DNA of 64,000 bases. Origin: Treponema denticola. Its GTDB lineage: Bacteria > Spirochaetota > Spirochaetia > Treponematales > Treponemataceae. Shown one piece after another: positions 53,809 to 62,105 of the stretch. Location: positions 2,666,001 to 2,730,000 of the forward strand of contig NZ_CP038800.1 in NCBI RefSeq assembly GCF_024400535.1, read 5' to 3'. The stretch's first letter is position 1, and each line of letters starts with the position of its first letter. Under the pieces are notes generated by a model. It saw only the letters and a program-made list of their open reading frames with translations. It made no database searches and had not been told where the DNA came from. Made by a program: the position numbers and the translations under genes.

Positions 53809-53837
53809 GGCGGAGAAAAGATATTCCCTTCTCCGCC
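53809..53837. promoter_or_regulatory. Hairpin between dnaK and dnaJ
   Basis: GGCGGAGAA (53809-53817) pairs perfectly with TTCTCCGCC (53829-53837) around an 11-nt loop. In the direction of transcription it follows dnaK by about 17 bp and lacks a clear T-run, so it looks like a partial terminator or an RNA-processing and stabilising element that would lower dnaJ relative to dnaK. Confidence 0.65.
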
Positions 53838-53854
53838 GTTTTAAGTCTTAAAAT

Positions 53855-55795
53855 TTATTTATCATTATCATCATTTACGACTTCATAGTCAACATCATCG
53901 GCAGTGCCGGTTTTGGGACCTGAAGTACCGTAATCGGGTCCCGCTTGAGCTCCTTGAGAACTGCCGGCATTAGGATCGGCTCCTGCTTGAGCGCCCTGCT
54001 GCTTGTACATTTCTTCTGCAATCTTATAGGCAGCCTGCTGGAGGCTTTCGGTCTTTGCCTTAATATCAGCCGTATTATCGGAATTAAGGGCCTGTCTTAA
54101 ATCGGCTATTGCAGCTTCAATTTTTTGCTTATCGGCAGCACCGATCTTATCTCCCATTTCTTTGAGAGTTTTTTCGGTTTGATAAATAAGAGAATCGGCA
54201 TTATTTTTTGCTTCAACCTTTTCTTTTTCGAGCTTATCGTTTTCGGCATTGGCTTCAGCTTCTTTTACCATTCTATCGATTTCGCTCTCGCTTAAGCCGC
54301 TTGAGCTTTCGATTCGGATATGCTGTTCTTTTCCGGTTCCGAGGTCTTTTGCCGAAACGTGAACAATACCGTTTGCATCAATATCGAAAGTAACTTCAAT
54401 CTGCGGAACTCCGCGCGGTGCGGGAGGAATACCTACGAGGTCAAAATTGCCGAGGGTTCTGTTTTGGCTGGCCATACCGCGTTCTCCCTGCAATACATGG
54501 ATAGAAACGGCAGTCTGTCCGTCAGCGGCTGTCGAGAAAACCTGACTCTTCCTTGTCGGAATCGTAGTATTTCTGTTGATAAGGGGTGTAAATACGCCTC
54601 CCATCGTTTCGATACCCAAAGAAAGAGGAGTAACATCCAAAAGAAGAACATCTTTAACATCTCCGCCCAAGATACCGCCCTGAATAGCGGCACCCATTGC
54701 TACGGCTTCATCGGGGTTTACGCTCTTAGAACCTTCTTTGCCGAAAATTTCTTTTATAATCTGCAAAACCTTAGGCATTCGGGTTGAACCGCCGACCAAA
54801 AGAATATCATCGATTTTATCGGGAGTTATACCCGCATCTTTTAAGGCTTTTCGGCAAGGCTCCTTTGTTCTTTCAAAGAGGTCTTCCGTCATTTGCTCAA
54901 ACTTAGCCCTGGATAAGCTCTTTTGTAAGTGCTTAGGCCCGTTTGCATCGGCTGTAATAAAGGGTAAGTTTACCTCCGTATTTGCAACCGAAGAAAGCTC
55001 AATCTTTGCCTTTTCAGCGGCTTCACGCAAACGCTGTAAGGCCATTCTGTCTTTAGATAGGTCAATGCCCGTATCTTTTTTAAACTCGTCAACAAGCCAG
55101 TTTACTATTCTGTTATCAAAATCATCACCGCCGAGGTGGGTATCTCCATTTGTAGATTTTACTTCAAAAACGCCGTCACCCAATTCAAGAATAGAAATAT
55201 CGAAGGTTCCTCCTCCAAGGTCATATACGGCGATTGTTTTTTCCTTTTTAGAATCCTTGTTAAAACCGAAGGCCAAGGAAGCGGCTGTCGGCTCGTTTAT
55301 GATTCGCTTTACTTCCAAGCCGGCAATCTTTCCGGCATCCTTTGTTGCCTGTCTTTGAGCATCATTAAAATAAGCCGGAACGGTTATAACGGCTTCGGTT
55401 ACGGTTTCGCCCAGATAGTCCTCGGCTGTCTTTTTCATTTTTTGTAGAATAAAGGCGGAAATTTCCTGTGTGGAATAAAGTTTTCCGTCAATGTCGATTC
55501 TTACATCTTCCCCCTGAGGTACAATCTTGTAGGGAACACGCTTTAACTCGTCGGTGAGCTCGCTGTATCGGTGACCGATAAAGCGCTTTACCGAATAAAC
55601 GGTTCTTTCGGGGTTGGTAATCATTTGGTTCTTTGCAGGCTGGCCTACAACCCTTTCATCTTTTGAGGTAAAGCCTACAATGGACGGAGTCGTTCTTCCG
55701 CCTTCAGAGTTCGGTATAACAACGGGCTCGCCGCCTTCCATTACCGATACACAAGAGTTTGTTGTTCCTAAGTCAATTCCAATAATCTTTCCCAT
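53855..55795 (-). CDS. dnaK: Chaperone DnaK (Hsp70)
   Basis: The 646-residue Hsp70 is read from ATG 55795 ([15 protein letters not shown]), with TAGGAGA 9 bp upstream; a TTG two codons earlier is too close to it. Signatures are [32 protein letters not shown] and [15 protein letters not shown], followed by the substrate-binding domain and a Gly/Asn-rich tail ending NDDNDK. It lies in grpE-dnaK-dnaJ order. Confidence 0.97.
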   Translation of the reverse strand: MGKIIGIDLGTTNSCVSVMEGGEPVVIPNSEGGRTTPSIVGFTSKDERVVGQPAKNQMITNPERTVYSVKRFIGHRYSELTDELKRVPYKIVPQGEDVRIDIDGKLYSTQEISAFILQKMKKTAEDYLGETVTEAVITVPAYFNDAQRQATKDAGKIAGLEVKRIINEPTAASLAFGFNKDSKKEKTIAVYDLGGGTFDISILELGDGVFEVKSTNGDTHLGGDDFDNRIVNWLVDEFKKDTGIDLSKDRMALQRLREAAEKAKIELSSVANTEVNLPFITADANGPKHLQKSLSRAKFEQMTEDLFERTKEPCRKALKDAGITPDKIDDILLVGGSTRMPKVLQIIKEIFGKEGSKSVNPDEAVAMGAAIQGGILGGDVKDVLLLDVTPLSLGIETMGGVFTPLINRNTTIPTRKSQVFSTAADGQTAVSIHVLQGERGMASQNRTLGNFDLVGIPPAPRGVPQIEVTFDIDANGIVHVSAKDLGTGKEQHIRIESSSGLSESEIDRMVKEAEANAENDKLEKEKVEAKNNADSLIYQTEKTLKEMGDKIGAADKQKIEAAIADLRQALNSDNTADIKAKTESLQQAAYKIAEEMYKQQGAQAGADPNAGSSQGAQAGPDYGTSGPKTGTADDVDYEVVNDDNDK

Positions 55796-55815
55796 TTTCA
55801 ATATCTCCTATAAAC

Positions 55816-56529
55816 CTAATTTTCGTTTTTTTTATCGGCGGCTTCGCTTTCTTCCGCCTTTTTTTCATCCTGCTTTTCGGCAGGCATTAGTACCATTACC
55901 TTGGAGTGACGAATCACTCTTTCTTTTAGTTTGTAGCCTTTTTGAAGCTCTTCCCCTACAACAGCCTCTTTTACATCGGGAGACTGAATCATTGAAACGG
56001 CTTCGTGAAGGTTGGGGTCGAAGGCTTCTCCCTTTGCAGGATAATAGCTAAGCCCGTACTTTGAGCTCAACATAGAAACCATCTGGTTCTTTATCATTAC
56101 AACACCTTCAACAAAGGCATTGTTTGAGGCCTCTCCGCCTTGAGTTTTGCCGGCATCAATAGCCCTGTCAAAATCATCGAGCACCTGTACAAGATCCAAA
56201 AGCAGATTGCTGTTTGCATAGTCTATTGCTTCCTGCTTTTCCCTAATCATGCGTTTGCGGTAGTTTTCAAAATCCGCAGCCTTGCGCAAATACTGATCCT
56301 GCCAGTCCCTGCAAATAGTTTCAAGCTCTTCTATCCGCTTTTCAGGGCTTAACACATCATCATTTTTTTCTGGTTTTTCTTCTTGCGTGGTTTCTTTTGG
56401 AGCTTCGCACCCGCATCCGGCTCCTTTTTCATCTTTCACAGCAGACTCATCTTTCGGCTGAAGGTCTTTTTCAATGTCTTCTTTTTCCGCCTGTTTTTTA
56501 TCGGCCTGCTTTTCATGATTTTTGCTCAT
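55816..56529 (-). CDS. grpE: Nucleotide exchange factor GrpE
   Basis: The 237-residue protein has a long charged N-terminal extension (~85 residues, with CGCEAP), then the GrpE coiled coil (DQYLRKAADFENYRKRMIRE) and the beta domain ending VLQKGYKLKERVIRHSKVMV-like (here EELQKGYKLKERVIRHSKVM). It releases ADP from DnaK. It is the first gene of the operon. No CIRCE element (TTAGCACTC-N9-GAGTGCTAA) is seen upstream and no hrcA precedes it. Confidence 0.93.
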   Translation of the reverse strand: MSKNHEKQADKKQAEKEDIEKDLQPKDESAVKDEKGAGCGCEAPKETTQEEKPEKNDDVLSPEKRIEELETICRDWQDQYLRKAADFENYRKRMIREKQEAIDYANSNLLLDLVQVLDDFDRAIDAGKTQGGEASNNAFVEGVVMIKNQMVSMLSSKYGLSYYPAKGEAFDPNLHEAVSMIQSPDVKEAVVGEELQKGYKLKERVIRHSKVMVLMPAEKQDEKKAEESEAADKKNEN

Positions 56530-56653
56530 TTGAACTCCAACTATCTCTATATCTTATAAGAAGATACTAATAGAAAAAAAAATGGTCAAGGGTTTTTGGA
56601 AAATCGTGATAGAAAATTTGTAAAATATTGCGGTATTGGAGATTACCATATAT

Positions 56654-56690
56654 AAAAAACGCCGATTATTCCCGCATAAGAATAACCGGC
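56654..56690 (-). terminator. Terminator of the DUF4469-lectin operon
   Basis: On the minus strand GCCGGTTATTC pairs with GAATAATCGGC (one G-U) around an 8-nt loop and is followed by GTTTTTT. It ends the transcript of the variable lipoprotein gene. The 56530-56838 gap otherwise holds the three hairpins described next and the grpE promoter region. Confidence 0.8.
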
Positions 56691-56720
56691 ATTAAAAAGT
56701 TCAAGGATGTATATTCTCCA

Positions 56721-56814
56721 ACCGCCATGGACGGCGGTGGTTACATTCTTGCGATGTTTTGCCGTGAGGCAAAACTCGAAACTCAAAATCGGACACGGAT
56801 GTCCGATTTTGAGT
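56721..56814. repeat. Three consecutive perfect hairpins behind the variable region
   Basis: Hairpin 1: ACTCAAAATCGGACA (56781-56795) pairs with TGTCCGATTTTGAGT (56800-56814), loop of 4. Hairpin 2: GTTTTGCC (56756-56763) pairs with GGCAAAAC (56768-56775), loop GTGA. Hairpin 3: ACCGCC (56721-56726) pairs with GGCGGT (56733-56738), loop of 6. They start 25 bp after the stop codon of the DGR-type target gene. Known DGR target sites have a short-stem, 4-base-loop DNA hairpin just behind the variable repeat, and hairpin 2 (8-bp stem, 4-base loop) has that form. Confidence 0.7.
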
Positions 56815-56838
56815 ACCTCTCCGGCAAAATGTGTGAAC

Positions 56839-58401
56839 TTAGGGCAGACAAGCCAGGCGGAAGCCAAGATTGTCGTACCTGTTGTCAGGACTGTCGTGGT
56901 CCCGTCTGCCTACAGTGCAGAAGGTCGCGTTGTTGCTCCAGCTGCCGCCGCGTCTAACACGGTCAGTACCCGACGCACCACCCTGAGGATCGGTAACAAT
57001 ACCGCCTTGCATATAAGCAGTATCGTTTGATGCAGGGGCATCCTTATACCAATCAAAACACCATTCCCAGACATTACCGCTCATATCGTGTAAGCCAAGT
57101 GCATTCGCTCTCTTTTTTCCTACAGGATGAGTTTTGCTTCCTGAATTACCGTCATACCACGCAACCGCTCCTGTTTCCGCAGAATCTTTCCAGTCAGCTT
57201 TCGCTCCGCTTGCACTGTTTAATTTGGTAAGGTATACCTCACTACCACCTTCGCCGTAGTTTACCGCATTTTCGTTGTTGTTTTGCCGGCGGGCCGCATA
57301 TTCCCACTCGGCTTCGGTAGGAAGTCTAAAGCCTTTTTTACTCATATCAGCATAGGCTTTATCGCAAAGAACTGGCTTTAGTGCATTTTTTAATACGGTA
57401 GAATCGCTATCGCTTTTGCGGTATACGCATTCTTCCTCGCCCAACGTCTTTTCCGTATACGCATTACACCATACTATGCAGTCCCGCCAGCTTATATTTG
57501 TTACCGGCTCGATTTTGCCTGTTTCTGTAGGGGCTGCTCCTACGCCGCCTGTGCCGTCACAACCTTCAAGCCCTTTGTTTGCAAAGGTGTAGCCATTACT
57601 TTCTGCCCATGTCAGTACCTCGTGCCATAACTCGTACGTTACCTCTGTTTTGCCCAGCTTGTAGGGGCTTAATTTCACCTTCCGGTCTTTAATAAATACG
57701 CCTTTCCTCCAAGCTTGATTTCCGGGTAAGGTGTAGTCAGGGTCAACGCCTGCAATGCCTGTTGTCGGAGGTATTATTTTTACAAAATTGCGCTCGTAAA
57801 AGAGTTCTACGACTGTAGAGCCGTCGGGTTTTATTGTACCGCTTGGCTGTACAGTGCCGTTTACTTTGGTAAGATCCGATTTGTAGGTAAAACCTTCGTA
57901 GGCACCGCCGGTTTTCGGCGTGTATTCGGCGTTTGTTCCAACCGTACCGGTTTTATTTTCGGTTTCCGTCGGTTCTGCGGGATAGCCGCCTTCCTCTTTT
58001 TCCTGATAGTGTTTTACTTTATACGGGGTTTCGCCTGCAAGAAAGCTTACCTTAACGGTTACCGCTTTTGTTACGGTATAGGTATAGGTGTTTGACGTGT
58101 TGCCTGTAACAACATCATTGCCTACCTTCCACTCTTTTACATTGTAGCCCGAACTCGGCGTTGCGGTAAAGGTTACTGTTTTGCCCTGTGCAACCTTGTC
58201 TCCTGTATTGATTTCGTTGCCGCCGACCATTGCTTTCAGCGTACCGTTTCCGCCGTCTACGCCGAAGGTTACGGTATAGTTGGGCTCAGACTTTTTCGAT
58301 TCCGTCTTGTGCTTACAACCTGCAAAAAGCATTACCAGCGTTAAAATTGCGGCTAAGATGAGCGCCGCGGCTCCTCTTTTCTTGTTGTTGATTGTTTTCA
58401 T
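56839..58401 (-). CDS. Variable lipoprotein with formylglycine-enzyme/C-type-lectin fold (TvpA-like DGR target)
   Basis: The 520-residue lipoprotein has lipobox LFAGC (Cys29). Residues ~40-120 form a 'bacterial repeat'/InlB-B type domain (SSGYNVKEWKVGNDVVTG), and ~125-205 a MucBP-like repeat (VKHYQEKEEGGYPAEPTETE). Residues ~225-520 form a SUMF1/FGE-sulfatase domain: YELWHEVLTWAESNGY, GFRLPTEAEWEYAARR, DMSGNVWEWCFDWY. The end (RVRRGGSWSNNATFC ... DHDSPDNRYDNLGFRLA) is the form of the variable region in Treponema TvpA. Many codons there end in AC (GAC, CAC, TAC), as expected from adenine-directed mutagenesis of AAC codons. It is probably surface-exposed and binds ligands. No reverse transcriptase is in the window. 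Confidence 0.85.
   Translation of the reverse strand: MKTINNKKRGAAALILAAILTLVMLFAGCKHKTESKKSEPNYTVTFGVDGGNGTLKAMVGGNEINTGDKVAQGKTVTFTATPSSGYNVKEWKVGNDVVTGNTSNTYTYTVTKAVTVKVSFLAGETPYKVKHYQEKEEGGYPAEPTETENKTGTVGTNAEYTPKTGGAYEGFTYKSDLTKVNGTVQPSGTIKPDGSTVVELFYERNFVKIIPPTTGIAGVDPDYTLPGNQAWRKGVFIKDRKVKLSPYKLGKTEVTYELWHEVLTWAESNGYTFANKGLEGCDGTGGVGAAPTETGKIEPVTNISWRDCIVWCNAYTEKTLGEEECVYRKSDSDSTVLKNALKPVLCDKAYADMSKKGFRLPTEAEWEYAARRQNNNENAVNYGEGGSEVYLTKLNSASGAKADWKDSAETGAVAWYDGNSGSKTHPVGKKRANALGLHDMSGNVWEWCFDWYKDAPASNDTAYMQGGIVTDPQGGASGTDRVRRGGSWSNNATFCTVGRRDHDSPDNRYDNLGFRLACLP
56842..56964 (-). other. Putative DGR variable repeat (VR)
   Basis: This is the last ~41 codons of the lectin lipoprotein. 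Invariant-looking blocks (RGGSW, PDNR, LGFRLA) are interleaved with codons of the NAC/ANC type at positions where TvpA-family variable regions differ. The proof would be a matching template repeat with A at these positions elsewhere in the genome. Confidence 0.65.
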
Positions 58402-58451
58402 CTTGAAAATCTCCTTAATTAAAGTTTTATCAATTTGTAATTATATAGTTC

Positions 58452-58543
58452 GGCTACACCGCTGTGTGTAGATACCTTACACTTAGACCTGTAGACCGGC
58501 TACACCTCAGTGTGTAAGCACCCTACACTTACCGGTGTAGGCT
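58452..58543. repeat. Two 46-bp imperfect tandem repeats
   Basis: Units begin at 58452 and 58498, each opening GGCTACACC and containing GTGTGTA and CTTACACTTA/CCTACACTTA words. CTACACC and GGTGTAG are mutually complementary, so the units can fold. They fill the gap between the DUF4469 gene and the variable lipoprotein gene, in the mRNA leader of the latter. Confidence 0.7.
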
Positions 58544-58551
58544 CTCTACAT

Positions 58552-59262
58552 TTATGCTGTAACCGTAAGAGCCTTTGCAAAGCGTCCCGTTTTTAGATTT
58601 TTAAGCGCTTTTCCGCCTTCGGCAATCTTCGTCCGTACTTCTATATAGTACGTTCCGGCCGCCAAATCGGCGGGGATTATTGCCATAAGACGCGCGGGTT
58701 TGTTTTCGGCTATGACTGCTGCGCGTACGGCCTCTCCGGTTTCGGGCACAAAGAAGATGCCTTGGGCTGCATCTTTGGCATCGAACTTAAGCCGTGCACC
58801 TACCAGCTGTACGACCCCGCCCTTGGTCAAGGTTGTGTTTACCGTACCTGTTACGATGTCGGTAACTTCGGTGATGTAGGGGTCGGTACTTGTTCCTTCG
58901 GTTTTTTCGCACTTGACTTTGGTAACCGCGTCGCGAAGCAGGGTGCCGGCGGTTATGTTCAGGTTGACCGTGTGCCGCTTTTTATCGAAGCTGTCATTTG
59001 CTCCGTCGAACACGCCCGATATGCTCAAAGCGGTGTTCATAAGCGGTGTGTTAACGGCCGAGCCGTCTTTGATAATGGCACTTACTACCTCTCCGTAGAC
59101 TTGCAAGGTTGCCGCCACATCCGCACGCGTGAGCGTGGTGCCCTTGTCCATCATAAGGTCGATAATCTCGTCAAGCGTGTACGAGCGCACATCCGCCGCC
59201 TGTGCCATGTAATCGTCCGGCGCAGGGGTGAGTAAGTTTTCTCGTAAAGAGTATTTAAGCAT
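58552..59262 (-). CDS. HU-like DNA-binding / DUF4469 protein (Bvu_2165 family)
   Basis: The 236-residue protein opens with an HU-like fold (TLDEIIDLMMDKGTTLTRAD, VYGEVVSAIIKDGSAVNTP), as in Bvu_2165-type proteins. It ends in an Ig-like DUF4469 domain (VVQLVGARLKFDAKDAAQGI, AGTYYIEVRTKI). No signal peptide is seen. GAGGCAAAG lies before the ATG. It is the first gene of the operon with the variable lipoprotein. Its GC content is higher than average for this window. The role is unknown; a DNA- or surface-structure-binding function has been proposed from the folds only. Confidence 0.82.
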   Translation of the reverse strand: MLKYSLRENLLTPAPDDYMAQAADVRSYTLDEIIDLMMDKGTTLTRADVAATLQVYGEVVSAIIKDGSAVNTPLMNTALSISGVFDGANDSFDKKRHTVNLNITAGTLLRDAVTKVKCEKTEGTSTDPYITEVTDIVTGTVNTTLTKGGVVQLVGARLKFDAKDAAQGIFFVPETGEAVRAAVIAENKPARLMAIIPADLAAGTYYIEVRTKIAEGGKALKNLKTGRFAKALTVTA

Positions 59263-59506
59263 TTCTTTGCCTCCTTATATTTTTTAATTTAACCGCGGAG
59301 CACGCCAAGGACGCAAGGTGTTTTAAGAAGGCTTTGTAAGGCATTCTTTTATAATCCTTTGCGGATTTTGTGCCCTTTGCGGTTTTATTAAACGGTGTAA
59401 TATAAAAAAAGCGCACCAAAGGAATGATTCTGTTCGGTACGCTTGTTGTCTGAGAGTTTGATGTGTATTTGGCTGTGAATTTATTATTCGGGCATGACGA
59501 GCCCTC
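59263..59506. other. Leader/intergenic stretch without a gene
   Basis: I see no gene here. It lies in the predicted 5' leader of the DUF4469 operon. AACCGC (59291-59296) and GCGGTT (59379-59384) plus CAAGG/CCTTTG words can form a large stem. A GCG-ACC/GGT-CGC pair lies at about 59430-59461. An AACCG(C/T)-GAG-type word recurs at 59778. Confidence 0.4.
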
Positions 59507-59618
59507 AGCTGTGAAGCTGTGAAGCTGTGAAGCTGTGAAGCTGTGAAGCTGTGAAGCTGTGAAGCTGTGAAGCTGTGAAGCTGTGAAGCTGTGAAGCTGT
59601 GAAGCTGTGAAGCTGTGA
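59507..59618. repeat. Octamer tandem repeat, 14 copies
   Basis: AGCTGTGA is repeated 14 times without error over 112 bp. The unit of 8 is not a multiple of 3 and the array is a typical slippage-prone tract. Its right edge touches the -10 element of the minus-strand promoter at 59619. Confidence 0.95.
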
Positions 59619-59647
59619 ATTTTGCCCGATACGATGTTTTATGTCAA
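59619..59647 (-). promoter_or_regulatory. Promoter of the DUF4469-lectin operon, next to the octamer array
   Basis: On the minus strand TTGACA (59642-59647), a 17-bp spacer and CAAAAT (59619-59624). The transcription start would fall inside the octamer array, so all repeats would lie in the 5' leader. Confidence 0.55.
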
Positions 59648-59838
59648 GAGCTTTTGCTAAACTTTTTGTAATTTTTTTGTGAGAATGTTTATAACTGCCG
59701 GCGATGCGTTTCCATATCATTGGTATTTAGTATACACGATTTTGCTGCATATTGCAAGGTCTTTTTGGACTTTGTTTAACCGTAGAGATACAAAGTGCGC
59801 AAAGTAATTTTTTAGAATCTTAATAATGACGGAGCGGC

Positions 59839-60615
59839 CTACAATCTCCTTTCAGGTATAACAACCGGATAGCCCGCAGGATTAAAGATTTTAGCTTCAA
59901 TGTTGTAAATATTCAAAATATTTTGAGGATTCAGCACCTCTTCGGGACAGCCTTGGGCAAAAATTTTACCCTCTTTCATAGCAAAAAGGTAGTTGCCGTA
60001 ACGCGCTGCTTGATTTAAGTCGTGAAGAACCAAAACTACCGTAACCCCCGTTTCCTTGTTTAGACGGTTTACAAGCTCTAAGAATTCTATTTGATGAGCC
60101 AGATCCAAATAGGTGGTCGGCTCATCAAATAAAAGGATATCCGGCTCTTGGGCAAGGGCCATGGCGATCCAAGCTCTTTGTCTTTCGCCGCCCGACAGGG
60201 TTTCCAAAGTTTTGTCCCGCAAAGCAAATGTATTTGTAAGCTTCATAACTTCTTCTATTATCTTTTTATCGGAAGCTTCAAAGCCCTCAAACCATTTTTT
60301 ATGGGGATAACGGCCGAAGTAAACCAATTCTTCGATGCTCATATCGTCCAGAGTTTTATTTTGCTGTAATAGTATAGAAACTTTTTGGGCGAGTTTTTTG
60401 GAATCCATTTTTGAGATATCTTTTTCTTCGATAAAGATTTTGCCGGAAACGGGTTTTATAATTCCTGCGATGCTTTTTAAAATAGTGGACTTTCCTGAAG
60501 CATTGGGCCCGATTATCGAAACCACCTGCCCTTTTTTTACCCTTAGGTTTAAATTTTGAACAACAGGTTTATCTCCGTAGGAAAGGCTTAAATCCTCTAT
60601 CCTAAGCATGTCCAT
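59839..60615 (-). CDS. ABC ATPase of the iron-siderophore/cobalamin uptake type
   Basis: The 258-residue FecE/BtuD-type ATPase has GPNASGKSTILKSIAGII (Walker A, with Ala-Ser in place of the usual Gly-Cys), LSGGERQRAWIAMALAQEP (signature) and ILLFDEPTTYLDLAHQIEF (Walker B). The 'TTYLDLAHQ' string is characteristic of Fe3+-siderophore/heme/B12 importers. It overlaps the end of cobK, so cobalamin or cobinamide uptake is a reasonable guess. Its permease and binding-protein genes are not in the window. Confidence 0.9.
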   Translation of the reverse strand: MDMLRIEDLSLSYGDKPVVQNLNLRVKKGQVVSIIGPNASGKSTILKSIAGIIKPVSGKIFIEEKDISKMDSKKLAQKVSILLQQNKTLDDMSIEELVYFGRYPHKKWFEGFEASDKKIIEEVMKLTNTFALRDKTLETLSGGERQRAWIAMALAQEPDILLFDEPTTYLDLAHQIEFLELVNRLNKETGVTVVLVLHDLNQAARYGNYLFAMKEGKIFAQGCPEEVLNPQNILNIYNIEAKIFNPAGYPVVIPERRL

Positions 60616-61360
60616 ATTTTAAAACCTCTTTTTTAAATTCTTCAAATTCGATAATACCCTCTTCGTTTCCGCGTCCGAGAATTAAGGCTTTTATATTTAG
60701 AGCTTCACAGGCGGCGAGTTTTTCCCTTGTGCCTCCGGCATCGCCGCTGTCCTTCATCACAACATAGGAGGCTCCGTATTCTTTAAACATGGCTTCATTT
60801 AAATTTTGAGAAAAGGGGCCTGTCATGGCAATTATGTCCTGAGTCGCAACTCCTGCATCTTTGCATTTTTCGATACTGTCTGCCGTAGGTAAAATTCTAT
60901 ATACAAAGCGGTTTGAAGAGCGGAAGGCTTCAAAGTCCGAAACGGTTTTGGAACCTGTCGTAAAAAAAATCGTAGAAGATTTTAATTCTTGTAAAAATGA
61001 GCAAAGGTCTTCCATATCCTCAAAAGTGTAAAGATTCTTCTGCTCTGAGTCCGTTGAAGATTGCGAAGGTCCGCGGGTAAAGCGTAAATATTTTATGTTC
61101 AAGTTTTGTGCGGTTTTTTTTGCATTTTGAGAAACGATTAGGGCATAAGGATGGCTTAAATCGGCAATGAGGCTTATTTTTTCTTCAATACAAAATTGTT
61201 CCATTTGAGATTCATCCATTCTGCCGATTTTAAGTTTATGATTTTTAAAAAAGTCCCTGCTTTCTTCCGTTGCAACGCTCATTATGTAGGGCTCATTTTT
61301 TGCTTTTAAAAAATCCGCAAGGCTTCCGGCTTCGGTGGTTCCGCCTATAATCCAGATCAT
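60602..61360 (-). CDS. cobK: Precorrin-6A / cobalt-precorrin-6A reductase
   Basis: The 252-residue CobK/CbiJ-family protein opens IWIIGGTTEAGSLADFLKA and has LSHPYALIVSQNAKKTAQNL, STIFFTTGSKTVSDFEAF and VVMKDSGDAGGTREKLAACE. It reduces the corrin macrocycle precursor with NAD(P)H in cobalamin synthesis. It starts inside the end of cobJ (4-bp overlap). Confidence 0.9.
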   Translation of the reverse strand: MIWIIGGTTEAGSLADFLKAKNEPYIMSVATEESRDFFKNHKLKIGRMDESQMEQFCIEEKISLIADLSHPYALIVSQNAKKTAQNLNIKYLRFTRGPSQSSTDSEQKNLYTFEDMEDLCSFLQELKSSTIFFTTGSKTVSDFEAFRSSNRFVYRILPTADSIEKCKDAGVATQDIIAMTGPFSQNLNEAMFKEYGASYVVMKDSGDAGGTREKLAACEALNIKALILGRGNEEGIIEFEEFKKEVLKYGHA

Positions 61361-62079
61361 TGAATCTTATATCCTCGCGGGGTAATTATTTTTCCGTTTT
61401 GAATGTAGGTATTGCTGTTGCCTATTATTATCAGGCTGAACATATCAATTTCATCGTAATTTATTTTTTGAAGCTCGGTAACGATAATTTTTTCGTTATT
61501 ACGGCAGGCATTTTTTACTATGCCTACAGGCGTTTTGGGAGCCCTGAATTTTAAGATTATATTTACGGCTTCTTCGATATAATCGGAACGAGTTTTGGAT
61601 TTGGGATTGTAGAGGGCAATTACAAAGTCGCCTTCTGCCGCTAAACCGACTCTTTTTTTTATAACCTCGTAATCGGTGAGCCTGTCGGAAAGGCTGATAA
61701 GGGCCGTATCGTGCATTAAGGGAGCACCCAGCCTTGAAGCTGCAGCAAAGGCGGCGGAAATCCCCGGAATTATTTCGACATTTAAATCGGGAGCAAGCTC
61801 CAAGATTGGTCCTGCCATTCCGTAAAGACCGGCATCTCCCGTGCTTATAATGCTTACGGTTTTTCCTTCCTTTACCTTTGAAACTGCATACTTACATCTT
61901 TCAATTTCGCCGGTCATTCCCGTTTGAAAAACCTCTTTGCCTTCGATAAAAGGTTTTATATATTCAATGTAGCCTGAATAGCCTACGATTATTTCGGATT
62001 GCTTTAAGGCCTCGGCCGCCTGAGCCGACATATATTCCGCCCCTCCGGGGCCTATACCTACAACAAATAATTTACTCAA
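61357..62079 (-). CDS. cobJ: Precorrin-3B / cobalt-precorrin-3 C17-methyltransferase
   Basis: The 240-residue CobJ/CbiH-type SAM methyltransferase opens LFVVGIGPGGAEYMSAQAAE and has STGDAGLYGMAGPILELA and ALYNPKSKTRSDYIEEAV. It performs ring contraction in cobalamin synthesis. It precedes cobK and the uptake ATPase in one minus-strand group; the remaining cob/cbi genes are not in the window. Confidence 0.93.
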   Translation of the reverse strand: MSKLFVVGIGPGGAEYMSAQAAEALKQSEIIVGYSGYIEYIKPFIEGKEVFQTGMTGEIERCKYAVSKVKEGKTVSIISTGDAGLYGMAGPILELAPDLNVEIIPGISAAFAAASRLGAPLMHDTALISLSDRLTDYEVIKKRVGLAAEGDFVIALYNPKSKTRSDYIEEAVNIILKFRAPKTPVGIVKNACRNNEKIIVTELQKINYDEIDMFSLIIIGNSNTYIQNGKIITPRGYKIQ

Positions 62080-62105
62080 TTTTATTTCCTCGCTTGTAAC
62101 TCATT

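Noticed and set aside
56530-56640. CIRCE operator upstream of grpE
   Set aside because: No TTAGCACTC/GAGTGCTAA dyad is present.
56628-57030. Plus-strand frames opposite the variable region
   Set aside because: They are the reverse of the lectin gene and its hairpins and have no independent support.
59507-59618. Possible CRISPR array
   Set aside because: Units are 8 bp, directly adjacent, with no spacers and no cas genes.
53800-59700. DGR reverse transcriptase or template repeat near the variable gene
   Set aside because: No reverse-transcriptase motifs (YxDD) and no second A-rich copy of the VR were seen anywhere in the window.
59505-59720. 71-codon minus-strand frame ending in QLHSFTAS repeats
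   Set aside because: It is produced by the octamer array (three units make 24 bp). The array also sits at the promoter of the next operon and there is no ribosome-binding site, so I treat it as a DNA repeat, not a protein.
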